Below, piece by piece: positions 1 to 12,400 of a DNA stretch of 64,000 nucleotides. The position numbers were made by a program, and so were the translations under genes. The notes beneath the pieces are model-generated. The model had not been told where the DNA came from, did no database searches, and saw nothing but the letters and a program-made list of their open reading frames with translations. The stretch is from Eretmocerus hayati (lineage: Eukaryota > Arthropoda > Insecta > Hymenoptera > Aphelinidae). The stretch lies in assembly GCA_029851415.1 (NCBI GenBank), contig CM056743.1, positions 78,014,186 through 78,078,185 of the forward strand. Reading direction: 5' to 3'. Position 1 is the first letter of the stretch, and each line of letters begins with the position of its first letter.

Positions 1-11
1 TATCGAAAAGT

Positions 12-145
12 ATAGTTAGATACACGGGCGTAAAACCTATTATTCGCATCCTCGTGATGATTCCGACCCTCGCCTGCGGCTCGGGCCGGAAACCCATCAC
101 TCGGACGCGAATAAAACGTTTTACGTCCCTGTATCGAAATGTACT
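12..145. mobile_element. small foldback (MITE-like) hairpin element
   Basis: Bases 20-60 and 93-135 are imperfect inverted repeats: each reads, outside to inside, GATACA..GG.CGTAAAAC followed by TTATTCGC. The loop (61-92) folds again because TTCCGACCC faces GGGCCGGAA. The outer ends carry a direct repeat, TATCGAAA.GTA at 1-12 and 132-143, which could be part of the element or a target duplication. No coding sequence is present. The structure fits a non-autonomous foldback or MITE copy. The family is not recognised and the left edge is close to the window end. Confidence 0.5.
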
Positions 146-148
146 ATT

Positions 149-345
149 GCGCCCTTGTTGCTTAATGTACTATTCTGATATTGTGTGCGTAAAGTTGTGC
201 CGAAAAGTTACTTTGCGGGTGAGTGTGCGGTGCGCAAAATTGAGCGAATTCGTTTTTACGCGCAATTTCCAGTGCGCAAAGTTTGAAATCGTGCGCAAAG
301 TTGTCATAATCTTGCGAAAAGTTCGCTTATAAGTGTGCAAAGTTG
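149..345. repeat. GCGCAAAGT-rich element fragment
   Basis: After an end-like motif at 149-175 (GCGCCCTTGTTGCTTAATGT, then ACTATT), this stretch carries many spaced copies of GTGCGTAAAGT / GTGCGCAAAGT. The same composition recurs at 1,190-1,640 and 2,585-2,730, so these are fragments of one dispersed repeat family. No plausible reading frame was seen. Confidence 0.4.
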
Positions 346-1069
346 TTTGTGTTACCACAATGTAAAGAAGTTTTTTGTACTCAACAAAGCTCAAACATTG
401 AAACATGATGCCTCATAAAATGGGAATACATGTACAATATCATTGAATCTACTGTTCGCATCTAACAATTGATTAAAATAACTGAGTACTGACTCAGATG
501 GAAATGTGGGCTTTTCTAGGATAATCAACACGATATGGTTGATCTCGACCATTCCCTGGAGGATAGTTCTCATTTTTCATTCAAAATTTTCACCCATTTG
601 TCAATAGAATGTTGAAAGTTTCTTGGATATTTAACTTCCAAATTCTATCCAAGTCATAGCGTACTCATATAGTGTTTCAAATTTGATCATTGATGCCTGT
701 TTGGGAATTCTGAATATTTCCTCCCTAATATATCCATATTTTCCAGTCAGAATGGTCCATGTTAGCAAAAACTCAATAAATTCCACATCCACGAGTTTTG
801 TCCTAATTTTTGACAATAAGATTCAGTTGCCAAATATTCAAAGGACTAGAAATCTTTTGCCGTGAAATTTGATGATGAAGCTTTCTTTAAAAGGAAATTT
901 TCCCATTATACAAACTCCTCGTTTGATACTGATGGTAATACTTCTTTGGTGGGAGTACTTGCATATCTTATATTTGTCTACTATTAGTACTTCTGAAAGT
1001 TGAAATCAAAATTTTTTAGCTATGCGATAAAATATGATTTATTATGGGGAGATTTACTTATGATACTTT
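346..1069. other. unannotated AT-rich stretch
   Basis: About 700 bp of AT-rich sequence between repeat fragments. Only short open frames (about 60 codons) occur on both strands and none resembles a known protein. No RNA gene or regulatory signal was recognised. Confidence 0.3.
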
Positions 1070-1071
1070 TT

Positions 1072-1795
1072 AGGAATTTTTTTTCAGAACCCCCCCCCCC
1101 CGGCGGGGGCTCCGCCCCTGGACCCCGCCCTTCAGGGTATATACCGCGGGGAACAAGTTTCCGCACCAATATCAAAATGTATAGTAAGCAACACGGGCGC
1201 AACTTTTCCGAACTCGTTCCCAAAATTTTCGTGCGTAGAAGTGAAACTTTGCGCACGCTTCGCCGTGCGTAAAGTTTACTGGGCTATGCGCAAAGATATT
1301 TTGGGCTCAGCGCAAAACACTTTGCTCACGTCGCAGAATTTACAACTGTGCCCAAAGTTCACTTTTACGCACTCATTTCGGAAACTCGTGCGTAATAGTA
1401 TATTACGCAACGATGCCAAAAAGGTGGATTTACGCACGAGTGAAAATCTTTAAACACGAGTGTAAGTCTTTACGCTCTGGTGAGATTTTTTACGCACGAG
1501 CCGCGTAGCGGCAAGTGCGTTAAGTATCTGACTGTGCGTGAAGATTCACATCTCGTGTGTAAGGTTTTGCCGAGTGCGGAAACTTTTCGACAGAGTTGCG
1601 TACGATATTTTTCGAAATTTTGTGCGGAAAGTTAGTATTCTGTCGGTCACCTCATACGCCGGTAATCAAATTGTGATCGGGGCAGGTAGCAGAAGAGGGC
1701 GCACATCGGGGTTCAGGGACGGGAGCCCCTGGTGGGGGTCCAGGGGTCGAAGCCCCCGTCGGGAGGCAACCCGACTGAAAAACAAATTCTGAAAA
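1072..1795. mobile_element. foldback-type element with GC-rich inverted ends
   Basis: The left end (about 1,072-1,140) reads TTTTTTTCAG, then a C run, then CGGGGGCTCCGCCCCTGGA followed by CCCC. The right end (about 1,685-1,795), read in reverse complement, repeats this order: TTTTTCAG, CGGGGGCTTCGACCCCTGGA, CCCC. Between them lie repeated GCGTAAAGT / TTTACGCAC motifs in both orientations. This is the layout of a non-autonomous terminal-inverted-repeat or foldback element of about 720 bp without a transposase. The exact ends and target duplication were not resolved. Confidence 0.45.
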
Positions 1796-2775
1796 TGTAT
1801 CAGAAAAAGATCTTCTGTTTTATATATCAGATATTACCGCATAGTTTGAAAATATCGATCTCAATTCTCAAAAGTACTAATAGTGGACAAGATCCAAAAT
1901 ATGTAAGTTCATGAGATATTATCAATTCTGAATTTCGAGGAAAATTATTATAGAGTTTTATTGAAATCGTCAAGGACGGGCTAAAAAAATCAAAGGATCG
2001 ATGGAATAATATCCTATTTCGATGGTTCAATAGAAAGAATTTGGACAATCACAATAATAATAATAATGTTCTGGATACACGTGATAGAAAGCGATTTCGA
2101 AAGTAGAAAACCTATGGATTCTTTCTTATAAAAGAATATGAATACGTCATCGACACTCTTCGTTGAGGCGGAGTATCCGAAGAGTGAATTCATATTTCCT
2201 TTGGACGTACGGTCCAAGGTAGATTTCAAACCACCGAAACTACGGTGGAAGCACTCCAAAAAGGTCTCAGTCGTATATATTGTATTGAACTAAATTTAAT
2301 TCATAATCCACCGAAGTGAACTATTTCTATGTTCAACACGATGGCCGACCAGAATATTTCAATCGTATGGACTTATCGAGGGAGCAAGATTGAGTATAAC
2401 AATTTAGAGGGCTCGTAAGTATTCATTCTATCGAGTGAAAGAAGTCATTACAACTGCTTTGGGCAGCGTCGAATTAACGATTGGAGCACTCCGATAATAC
2501 AGAATGAAGACAGAGATCATTCTGCTAAACAACGCAGAAACTTCAAGAGATGTTGTAGAATATCAGGCTAGAAAGAAAATACAGCAGTGCGTAAAGATAC
2601 GTACAGTTGTGTAAAGACATACCTTACGCACTGTTGGTGACTTTACGCACAGGTCTTTACGCATTCCGTGCGCAAAAATTTCTTCACGCACGGAAAAATG
2701 TTCCTTACGCACTCACTTTACGCACATGATTTCGAAAAAGTACTTTGCGCTCTTGTTACTTAATGTACTATATCT
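1176..2775. repeat. inverted end motifs around TTTACGCAC-rich DNA
   Basis: A motif at 1,176-1,203 (ATAGTAAGCAACACGGGCGC) is the approximate reverse complement of one at 2,747-2,772 (GCGCTCTTGTTACTTAATGT). The same motif also occurs at 149-175. Short direct and inverted copies of GTGCGTAAAG fill 1,190-1,640 and 2,585-2,730. The pair may be the terminal repeats of one 1.6 kb element or the ends of two separate copies; it overlaps the GC-rich foldback element, so insertions are nested. A short AAT run is at about 2,053-2,068. Confidence 0.35.
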
Positions 2776-2779
2776 TTCA

Positions 2780-4800
2780 GAATATTCCATCAGATTTTGC
2801 CTTGAATGTGATCTATAGGGGCAAAACATGAGATTAAACAATTCTTCCAATGAAACTTGAGAAATCGGGGTTGCCTTCAATCCAAGACAGAATCTGATCA
2901 AATATCCTAAAAGATTAGATCATTTCACTTCAAAATCATATGACATGATATCTTTTTTATTTATTTTTGCGCTAAAGTAGAGCAAGGCGTACGAAACAGG
3001 CGCCACGCGCGGTATCTCCATGAACAGTCCATGTAATATAAAATTACCATTCCAAGCCCGTTACATGGGCAGAAAAGGTCGTAGAGGGAACTCCAGAAAG
3101 ATGAAATTGTAGGTTATGCAAAGATCTACAAGATCCCGTAAGAATTTTCGTAATCGGATCACTCCCGCTAAAGTTGTAGGTGAATGATTGAACGAGAAAA
3201 TTTTCAGCTTTCCATCGTTGGCTACAGGCACTCAAAAAGGACGCAAGGAAAGTTTTAAACAGATGAATTCATAGGTTTTTTTGTGATCTTTGAGATGCTT
3301 TTTTCAAATTCCCGTGCGACCAAGTGTTGTAAAAAATATAACTGTTTCAGTGACACCCTACTTGATCTATCATTTGTGAGAGGGACTGTATATGTTTGAG
3401 TTTTGATACTGAATATAGATCAGATCAGGAGTGGAAAACCCATCTTGTAGGACTAGAAGTCAACTTTTGTCTTTCGTCTATTTTTCGGTCTCTTCCGAGC
3501 AAATTTCCGCGGATCTACTGATATACTATATAGACTCTGAATGAATCGCGAGTAAGCTGGAGGCCTCACTTATTGTACTCCTTGCCTGATCACTTCAGAG
3601 GTCAAATATTAAATCGTGATCATACATTGATCTGTATCGGGTAAAATATGTTGTGATATGATGTTTGGTGCACGATGATTGAAAAATTGTTATAAATAAT
3701 TAAGATTCGAATTTTGTTGGGGATATAGACTGGGAAAAATCGCTCCCCCGTCGTTTATTTGGCCAGTGATAATTCCACTTAGCTTTTCGGTATCGCCATC
3801 CAGTAAATTGGAAGAAACTTAAAACTAGACGGCTCGGCGCGATTGTTTTGCATCTCTGCTATCGCTGAAAGTGATATCTGAGAGCACGAAAACTATGTAT
3901 TATCGCACGCGTATTCAAATCTAGTTCCTCGAGATGGTAAGGCTCGCCTGATTATAGGGATCTGACATGCTTGCCGGGTTGCTTGCAAACGGGCGTTTTT
4001 TTCCAAGATGGCCGACGAAGAGAGCAGTTTTAACATTGGATGCATAGGGCCGTGATGGTAGTATTGAATTTCTACCTCTCCCGGGTTGACTGATATCTAT
4101 CAAGCCCAAGAGTAGGAGGATCAGGTCGTTACATAAGTGTTCTGTGCCAGACTGTGGGAGATGAGACTTCAATGGAGCCAAACCCTTATGCTACCAATGC
4201 TAAATCTGCTCTGTTACGCAGCCATTTTACCCCTGTATGCAGGCAACCCGACAACGATATCACATCCCTATAGCTAAGTTTTGCTCATACCAAGCATAGC
4301 CTGTCATCGTGAACGAAGTCTCACAAGAGCTCATTTGATCGAGGAATTCCAGATATTTCGAAATCTGTTATCTGTTTACATCGTTACCTTCAGCCTTCAA
4401 ACAAATTCAAGATTTATCCAATAAACTGTGTCACATATGAGTAGCTCAGCGTTAAACTGACCTACGAAATAAAAAAGGGTAGTTTGTCAAAATTTTTCCT
4501 GAAATTTTTCATTCAATTGTATAAGAGTAATTCCATGAGAAAACCATATATGGTCAAACTTAGGGTCTCAGATTTCTTTTGGAGTGAACTTTTTCGATTT
4601 TATGGGTTAAAATAAGATCATCCGTCACGATTACAGAAACTCGGAAATTTTCGTTTGGACCCTGGTACACAATTCAGAATCATGTATTCAACTTTTCTTC
4701 ACAAAATTTTCGTATCTTTTTCACGGTTCAGCCCTTGGGGCAGGTGAGCAAACCACCGATCGAAAAGTACTCGGAAATTCTTGTTCTCATATCATCTCTA
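2780..4800. other. unannotated intergenic stretch
   Basis: About 2 kb with no convincing gene. The longest open frame is an 86-codon minus-strand one at 3,921-4,181 inside a slightly GC-richer patch; its translation is not recognised. No RNA gene, repeat array or transposon end was identified. Confidence 0.3.
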
Positions 4801-5565
4801 TTATAAACAATCTTTTACCGAAGGTAGGTATATAATGTTAGCGGGGGGTAACAAAAAAATTGTAAATTTTATTCGTGCATTTAAAATTTTTTGTAAACCC
4901 TCGTGGTTCTTGTAACTCTTCCGCAAAGTATGGCATTTTAGTGTAACGCTAGACGTGTAATGATTTGTCATCTTCTGCTGTACAGTTTCGCGTACGCGAG
5001 GCTGGACCTCACGCGTGCGAGAATCTCTGTCCGGCAGGGGCCGGATTACGAGCAAGCGAGCGAGCACCTAGAGCGACGCGAGCGCGCGACACGAGCCCAA
5101 GTGCGAGGAACGAGCGACCGAACGACGAAGCGCGTGACCCACACGTACCCCCACTCCACCTCTTCGGTGTAAAAGGTATAGGGGCCGGTATGGTGGGAGT
5201 ACTCGTGGTTCGCGCGCTCCATCCATCGGTCACTCGTTTCTCGCGCTTGAGCTCATGTCGCGCGCTCGAGCTCGTGTCGCGCGCTCGCGTCGCTCGAGGT
5301 GCTCGCTCGCTTGCTCGTAATCCAGCCCCTGCCGGTCAGAGATTCTCGCACGCGTGAGGTCCAGCCTCGCGTAAGCGAAACTGTACAGCAGAAGATGACT
5401 AATCATTACACGTCTGGCGTTACTCTAAAATGCCATACTTTGCGGAAGAGTGACAAGAACCACGAGGGTTTACAAAAAATTTCAAATGCATGAATAAAAT
5501 TCACAATGTTTTTGCTACAGCCCGGTAATCGTATGTACACACCTTCTGTAACAGATTGTATGAAC
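4801..5565. mobile_element. 765 bp near-palindromic foldback element
   Basis: The left arm (about 4,801-5,150) and right arm (about 5,190-5,565) are reverse complements over almost their whole length, with a small loop near 5,160-5,190. Matching landmarks from the outside in are ACAATCT.TTAC.GAAGG, TTTTGTAAACCCTCGTGG, GCAAAGTATGGCATTTTAG, GTACAGTTTCGC, GAGGCTGGACCTCACGCG and GATTACGAGCAAGCGAGCG. The central part is CpG-rich (GAGCGACGCGAGCGCGCG). No transposase is encoded. A transcript would fold into a long double-stranded hairpin. Confidence 0.7.
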
Positions 5566-6413
5566 GATCCCGTGGGAGTAATTTTTTTCAAAAAGCTACT
5601 TTTTGGTTCATTGAAAAAAACATTCTTTCGTGTGAAAACTTGTGTTCGTCACTAATGAAATTTTTCAATCTGCATGTCTTCTTATTGAGTTGTTTTCTGA
5701 GCGCTTTTTTGATTCCAAGGACAGGAAACCTCAATTTATTGCCCATAAGCGCGAGATTTTGAGATTTCAAAACCAATCATTCTGGAAAGCTGTGAGAATG
5801 ATATTTTTAAGTGACCGCCCGTTGAGTTCGATTTCATCAACTAGAACCGGAGTTGCAATCTCTATGGTTGCAGCGCCCAAATCATGGAAAACGGTCTGAG
5901 TGGAAATATGGAGGCTTCCAGGTAATAAATGCGCGCCCAGAATTTTTCGGTAAAATTTACGGGCACGGTTAGGGTAATCGTGGAGCGTCCGACATCTCAG
6001 CCTACTCATTGCGGATAAGTGTCGAGAAAAATTAGATTGTATCTGGTAAATTTCATTTCACGTCAGGAGTTGTAACGAATTTGGTGGAGAAGTGCGGTGG
6101 ATTTGGGTGAATTTTGCGGGCACTTGTAGGGTCATTCTTACCGTACCAGTATGAAGGAGAGCTGCGTGCGACTGCGGGGGCCGCGAGCTCGCGGCTAGGC
6201 ATCTCATCTAACCTCACGAAAACTTCGGTATAGAAGTACATTATTTGACTCGTTCTGATGAAGATGCCTGAATTCTAAACCAAGGCCGAAGCATACGAAC
6301 TGATAAAACTGTTTAAGATTTGCTGAGTCATATTCATTCTTACCCTTGGTGATATAAATATTCATCAGAGCAATATCGCTGTAAGTGGCATTGGAGAGAG
6401 CATCTTCCTGGCG
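5566..6413. other. unannotated stretch before the satellite
   Basis: No convincing gene. A minus-strand open frame of about 80 codons at 5,767-6,009 has a mixed, protein-like composition but is not recognised. No repeat structure was seen before the satellite starts near 6,414. Confidence 0.25.
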
Positions 6414-9400
6414 AAAAATTCAGGCACCCTCTCTCAATACAAGAAAGCGATCCCAATCGAGAAATTTTGGAACAGAGCCTCCTGGCCTGTTCTAAAAAAA
6501 TTCCCGAATTTCAACCCCCGATTTGGGGGTGTCGGCATTCACCGGGGGGGTTGCAAAAAATTCAGGCACCCTCTCTCGTCACAAGAAAGCGATCCCGATC
6601 GAGAAATTTTGAAACAGAGCCTCCTGGCCCGTTCTTAAAAAAATTTCCGAATTTCAACCCGCGATTCGGGGGTGTCGGCATTCACCGGGGGGGGGGGGGT
6701 TGCAAAAAATTCAGGCACCTTCTTTCGTGACAAGAAAGCGATCCCGATCGAGAAATTTTGGAATAGAGCCTCCTGGCCCGTTCTTAAAAAAAAATTCCCG
6801 AATTTCAACCCCCGATTTGGGGGTTTCGGCATTCACCGGGGGGTTGCAAAAAATTCAGGCACCCTCTCTCGTCACAAGAAAGCGATCGCAATCGAGAAAT
6901 TTTAGAACAGAGCCTCCTGGCCCGTTCTTAAAAAAATTTCCGAATTTCAACCCCCGATCTGGGGGTGTCGGTATTCACCGGGGGTGTTGCAAAAATTCAG
7001 GCACCCTCTCTCGTCACAAGAAAGCAATCCCAATCGAGAAATTCTGGGACAGAGCCTCCTGGCCCGTTCTTAAAAAAATTTCCGAATTTCAACCCGCGAT
7101 TGGGGGTGTCGGCATTCACCGGGGGGGGGGGTGCAAAAAATTCAGGCACCTTTTTTCGTCACAAGGAAGCGATCAGGATCGGGAAATTTTGGAATAGAGC
7201 CTCCTGGCCTGTTCTGAAAGAATTCCCGAATTTCAACCCCCGACTTGGGGGTGTCGGCATTCACCGGGGGGTTGCAAAAAATTCAGGCAACCTCTCTCGT
7301 CACAAGAAAGCGATCGCAATCGAGAAATTTTAGAACAGAGCCTCCTGGCCCGTTCTTAGAAAAATTTCCGAATTTCAACCCCCGAATTGGGGGTGTCGGC
7401 ATTCACCGGGGGGGTTGCGAAAAATTCAGGCACCTTCTTTCGTCACAAAAAAGTAATCCCAATCGAGAAATTTTGGAACAGAGCCTCCTGGCCTGTTTTG
7501 AAAAAATTCCCGAATTTCAACCCTCGATTTGGGGGTGTCGGCATTCACCGGGGGGTTGCAAAAAATTCAGGCACCCTCTCTCGTCACAAGAAAGCGATCC
7601 CAATCGAGAAATTTTGGAACAGAGCCACCTGGCCCGTTCTTAGAAAAATTTCCGAATTTCAACCTCCGATTTGGGGGTGTCGGCATTCACCGGGGGGGTT
7701 GCAAAAAATTCAGGCTTCTTCTTTCGTCACAAAAAAGTGATTCCGATCGAGAAATTTTGGAACAGAGCCTCCTGGCCTGTTCTAAAAAATTTCTTGAATT
7801 TCAACCCCCGACTTGGGGGTGTCGGCATTCACCCGGGGGGGGGGGGGGTCGCAAAAAATTCAGGCACCTTCTTTCGTCACAAGAAAGCGATCGCAATCGA
7901 GGAATTTGGGAACAGAGCCTCCTGGCCCGTTCTTAAAAAAATTTCCGAACTTCAACCCCCGATTTGGGGGTGTCGGCATTTACCGGGGGGGTTGCAAGAA
8001 ATACAGGCACCTTTTTTCGTCACAAGAAAGCGATCCCAATCGAGAAATTTTGGAACAGAGCCTCCTGGCCCGTTCTTAAAAAAATTTCCGAATTTGAGCC
8101 CCCGATTTGGGGGTGTCGGCATTCACCGGGGGGGTTGCAAAAAATTCGGGCTTCTTCTTCCGTCACAAAAAAATGATCCCAATCAAGAAATTTCGGAACA
8201 GAGCCACCTGGCCTGCTCTAAAAAAATTCCCGAATTTCAACCCCCGATTCGGGGGTGTCGGCATTCACCGGGGGTGTTGCAAAAAATTCAGGCACCTTCT
8301 TTCGTCGCAAGAAAGCGATCCCAATCGAGAAATTTACGAACAGAGCCTCCTGGCCTGTTCTTAAAAAAATTTCCGAATTCCAACACCCGATTTGGGGTCG
8401 TCGGCATTCACCGGGGAGGGGGGGGGGTTGCAAAAAATTCAGGCACCCTCTCTCGTCACAAGAAAGCGATCCAAATCGAGAAATTTTGAACAGAGCCTCC
8501 TGGCCCGTTCTTAAAAGAATTTCCGAATTTCAACCCCCGATTTGGGGGTGTCGGCAATCACCGGGGGGGTTGCAAAAAATTCAAGCACCTTCTTTCGTCA
8601 CGAGGAAGCGATCACGATCGAGAAATTCTTGAACAGAGCCTCCTGGCCCGTTCTTAAAAAAATTTCCGAATTTCAACCCCCGATTTGGGGGTGTCGGCAT
8701 TCACTGGGGGGTTGCCAAAAATTCAGGCACCTTCTTCCGTCACAAAAAAGTGATCCCATTCGAGAAATTTTGGAACAGAGCCACCTGGCCTGTTCTAAAA
8801 AAATCCCCGAATTTCAACCCCCGATTCGGGGGTATCGGCATTCACCGGGGGTGTTGCAAAAAATTCAGGCACCTTCTTTCGTCACAAGAAAGCGATTCCT
8901 ATCGAGAAATTTTGGAACAGAGCCTCCTGGCCCGTTTTTAAAAAAATTTCCGAATTTCAACCCCCGATTTGGGGGTGTCGGCATTTACCGGGGGGGTTGC
9001 AAGAAATTCAGGCTTCTTCTTCCGTCACAAAAAAGTGATCCCAATCGAGAAATTTTGGAACAGAGCCTCCTGGCCTGTTCTGAAAGAATTCCCGAATTTC
9101 AACCCTCGATTTGGGGTCGTCGGCATTCACCGGGGGGTTGCAAAAAATTCAGGCACCCTCTCTCGTTACAAGAAAGCGATCCCAATTGAGGAATTTTGGA
9201 ACAGAGCCTCCTGGCCCGTTCTTAAAAAAATTTCCGAATTTGAACCCCCGATTTGAGGGTGTCGGCATTCACTATGGGGTTGCCAAAGATTCAGGCACCT
9301 TCTTCCGTCACAAAAAAGTGATCCCAATCGAGAAATTTTGGAACAGAGCCACCTGGCCTGTTCTAAAAAAATCCCCGAATTTCAACCCCCGATTCGGGGG

Positions 9401-12400
9401 TGTCGGCATTCACCGGGGGTGTTGCAAAAAATTCAGGCACCTTCTTTCGTCACAGAAAAGTAATCCCGATCGAGAAATTTTGGAACAGAGCCTCCTGGCC
9501 TGTTTTGAAAAATTTCCCGAATTTCAACCCTCGATTTGGGGGTGTCGGCATTCACCGGGGTGTTGCAAAAAATTCAGGCACCCTCTCTCGTCACAAGAAA
9601 GCGATCCCAATCGAGAAATTTTGGAACAGAGCCACCTGGCCCGTTCTTAGAAAAATTTCCGAATTTCAACCTCCGATTTGGGGGTGTCGGCATTCACCGG
9701 GGGGGTTGCAAAAAATTCAGGCTTCTTCTTTCGTCACAAAAAAGTGATTCCGATCGAGAAATTTTGGAACAGAGCCTCCTGGCCTGTTCTAAAAAATTTC
9801 TTGAATTTCAACCCCCGACTTGGGGGTGTCGGCATTAACCCGGGGGGGGGGGGTCGCAAAAAATTCAGGCACCTTCTTTCGTCACAAGAAAGCGATCGCA
9901 ATCGAGAAATTTGGGAACAGAGCCTCCTGGCCCGTTCTTAAAAGAATTTCCGAACTTCAACCCCCGACTTGGGGGTGTCGGCATTAACCCGGGGGGGGGG
10001 GGGGGGGGGGGTCGCAAAAAATTCAGGCACCTTCTTTCGTCACAAGAAAGCGATCGCAATCGAGAAATTTTGAACAGAGCCTCCTGGCCCGTTCTTAAAA
10101 GAATTTCCGAATTTCAACCCCCGATTTGGGGGTGTCGGCAATCACCGGGGGGGTTGCAAAAAATTCAAGCACCTTCTTTCGTCACAAGGAAGCGATCACG
10201 ATCGAGAAATTCTTGAACAGAGCCTCCTGGCCCGTTCTTAAAAAAATTTCCGAATTTCAACCCCCGATTTGGGGGTGTCGGCATTCACTGGGGGGTTGCC
10301 AAAAATTCAGGCACCTTCTTCCGTCACAAAAAAGTGATCCCATTCGAGAAATTTTGGAACAGAGCCACCTGGCCTGTTCTAAAAAAATCCCCGAATTTCA
10401 ACCCCCGATTCGGGGGTATCGGCATTCGCCGGGGGTGTTGCAAAAAATTCAGGCACCTTCTTTCGTCACAAGAAAGCGATTCCTATCGAGAAATTTTGGA
10501 ACAGAGCCTCCTGGCCCGTTTTTAAAAAAATTTCCGAATTTCAACCCCCGATTTGGGGGTGTCGGCATTTACCGGGGGGGTTGCAAGAAATTCAGGCTTC
10601 TTCTTCCGTCACAAAAAAGTGATCCCAATCGAGAAATTTTGGAACAGAGCCTCCTGGCCTGTTCTGAAAGAATTCCCGAATTTCAACCCTCGATTTGGGG
10701 TCGTCGGCATTCACCGGGGGGTTGCAAAGAATTCAGGCACCCTCTTTCGTTACAAGAAAGCGATCCCAATTGAGGAATTTTGGAACAGAGCCTCCTGGCC
10801 CGTTCTTAAAAAAATTTCCGAATTTGAACCCCCGATTTGAGGGTGTCGGCATTCACTATGGGGTTGCCAAAAATTCAGGCACCTTCTCCCGTCACAAAAA
10901 AGTGATCCCAATCGAGAAATTTTGGAACAGAGCCACCTGGCCTGTTCTAAAAAAATCCCCGAATTTCAACCCCCGATTCGGGGGTGTCGGCATTCACCGG
11001 GGGTGTTGCAAAAAATTCAGGCACCTTCTTTCGTCACAAAAAAGTAATCCCAATCGAGAAATTTTGGAACAGAGCCTCCTGGCCTGTTTTGAAAAAATTC
11101 CCGAATTTCAACCCTCGATTTGGGGGTGTCGGCATTCACCGGGGTGTTGCAAAAAATTCAGGCACCCTCTCTCGTCACAAGAAAGCGATCCCAATCGAGA
11201 AATTTTGGAACAGAGCCACCTGGCCCGTTCTTAGAAAAATTTCCGAATTTCAACCTCCGATTTGGGGGTGTCGGCATTCACCGGGGGGGTTGCAAAAAAT
11301 TCAGGCACCCTCTCTCGTCACAAGAAAGCGATCCAAATCGAGAAATTTTGAACAGAGCCTCCTGGCCCGTTCTTAAAAGAATTTCCGAATTTCAACCCCC
11401 GATTTGGGGGTGTCGGCAATCACCGGGGGGGTTGCAAAGAATTCAAGCACCTTCTTTCGTCACAAGGAAGCGATCACGATCGAGAAATTCTTGAACAGAG
11501 CCTCCTGGCCCGTTCTTAAAAAAATTTCCGAATTTCAACCCCCGATTTGGGGGTGTCGGCATTCACTGGGGGGTTGCCAAAAATTCAGGCACCTTCTTCC
11601 GTCACAAAAAAGTGATCCCATTCGAGAAATTTTGGAACAGAGCCTCCTGGCCTGTTTTGAAAAAATTCCCGAATTTCAACCCTCGATTTGGGGGTGTCGG
11701 CATTCACCGGGGGGTTGCAAAAAATTCAGGCTTCTTCTTTCGTCACAAAAAAGTGATTCCGATCGAGAAATTTTGGAACAGAGCCTCCTGGCCTGTTCTA
11801 AAAAATTTCTTGAATTTCAACCCCCGACTTGGGGGTGTCGGCATTAACCCGGGGGGGGGGGTCGCAAAAAATTCAGGCACCTTCTTTCGTCACAAGAAAG
11901 CGATCGCAATCGAGAAATTTGGGAACAGAGCCTCCTGGCCCGTTCTTAAAAAAATTTCCAAACTTCAACCCCCGATTTGGGGGTGTCGGCATTTACCGGG
12001 GGGGTTGCAAGAAATACAGGCACCTTTTTTCGTCACAAGAAAGCGATCCCAATCGAGAAATTTTGGAACAGAGCCTCCTGGCCCGTTCTTAAAAAAATTT
12101 CCGAATTTGAGCCCCCGATTTGGGGGTGTCGGCATTCACCGGGGGGGTTGCAAAAAATTCAGGCTTCTTCTTCCGTCACAAGAAAATGATCCCAATCAAG
12201 AAATTTCGGAACAGAGCCACCTGGCCTGCTCTGAAAAAATTCCCGAATTTCAACCCCCGATTCGGGGGTGTCGGCATTCACCGGGGGTGTTGCAAAAAAT
12301 TCAGGCACCTTCTTTCGTCGCAAGAAGGCGATCCCAATCGAGAAATTTACGAACAGAGCCTCCTGGCCTTATCTTAAAAAAATTTCCGAATTCCAACACC

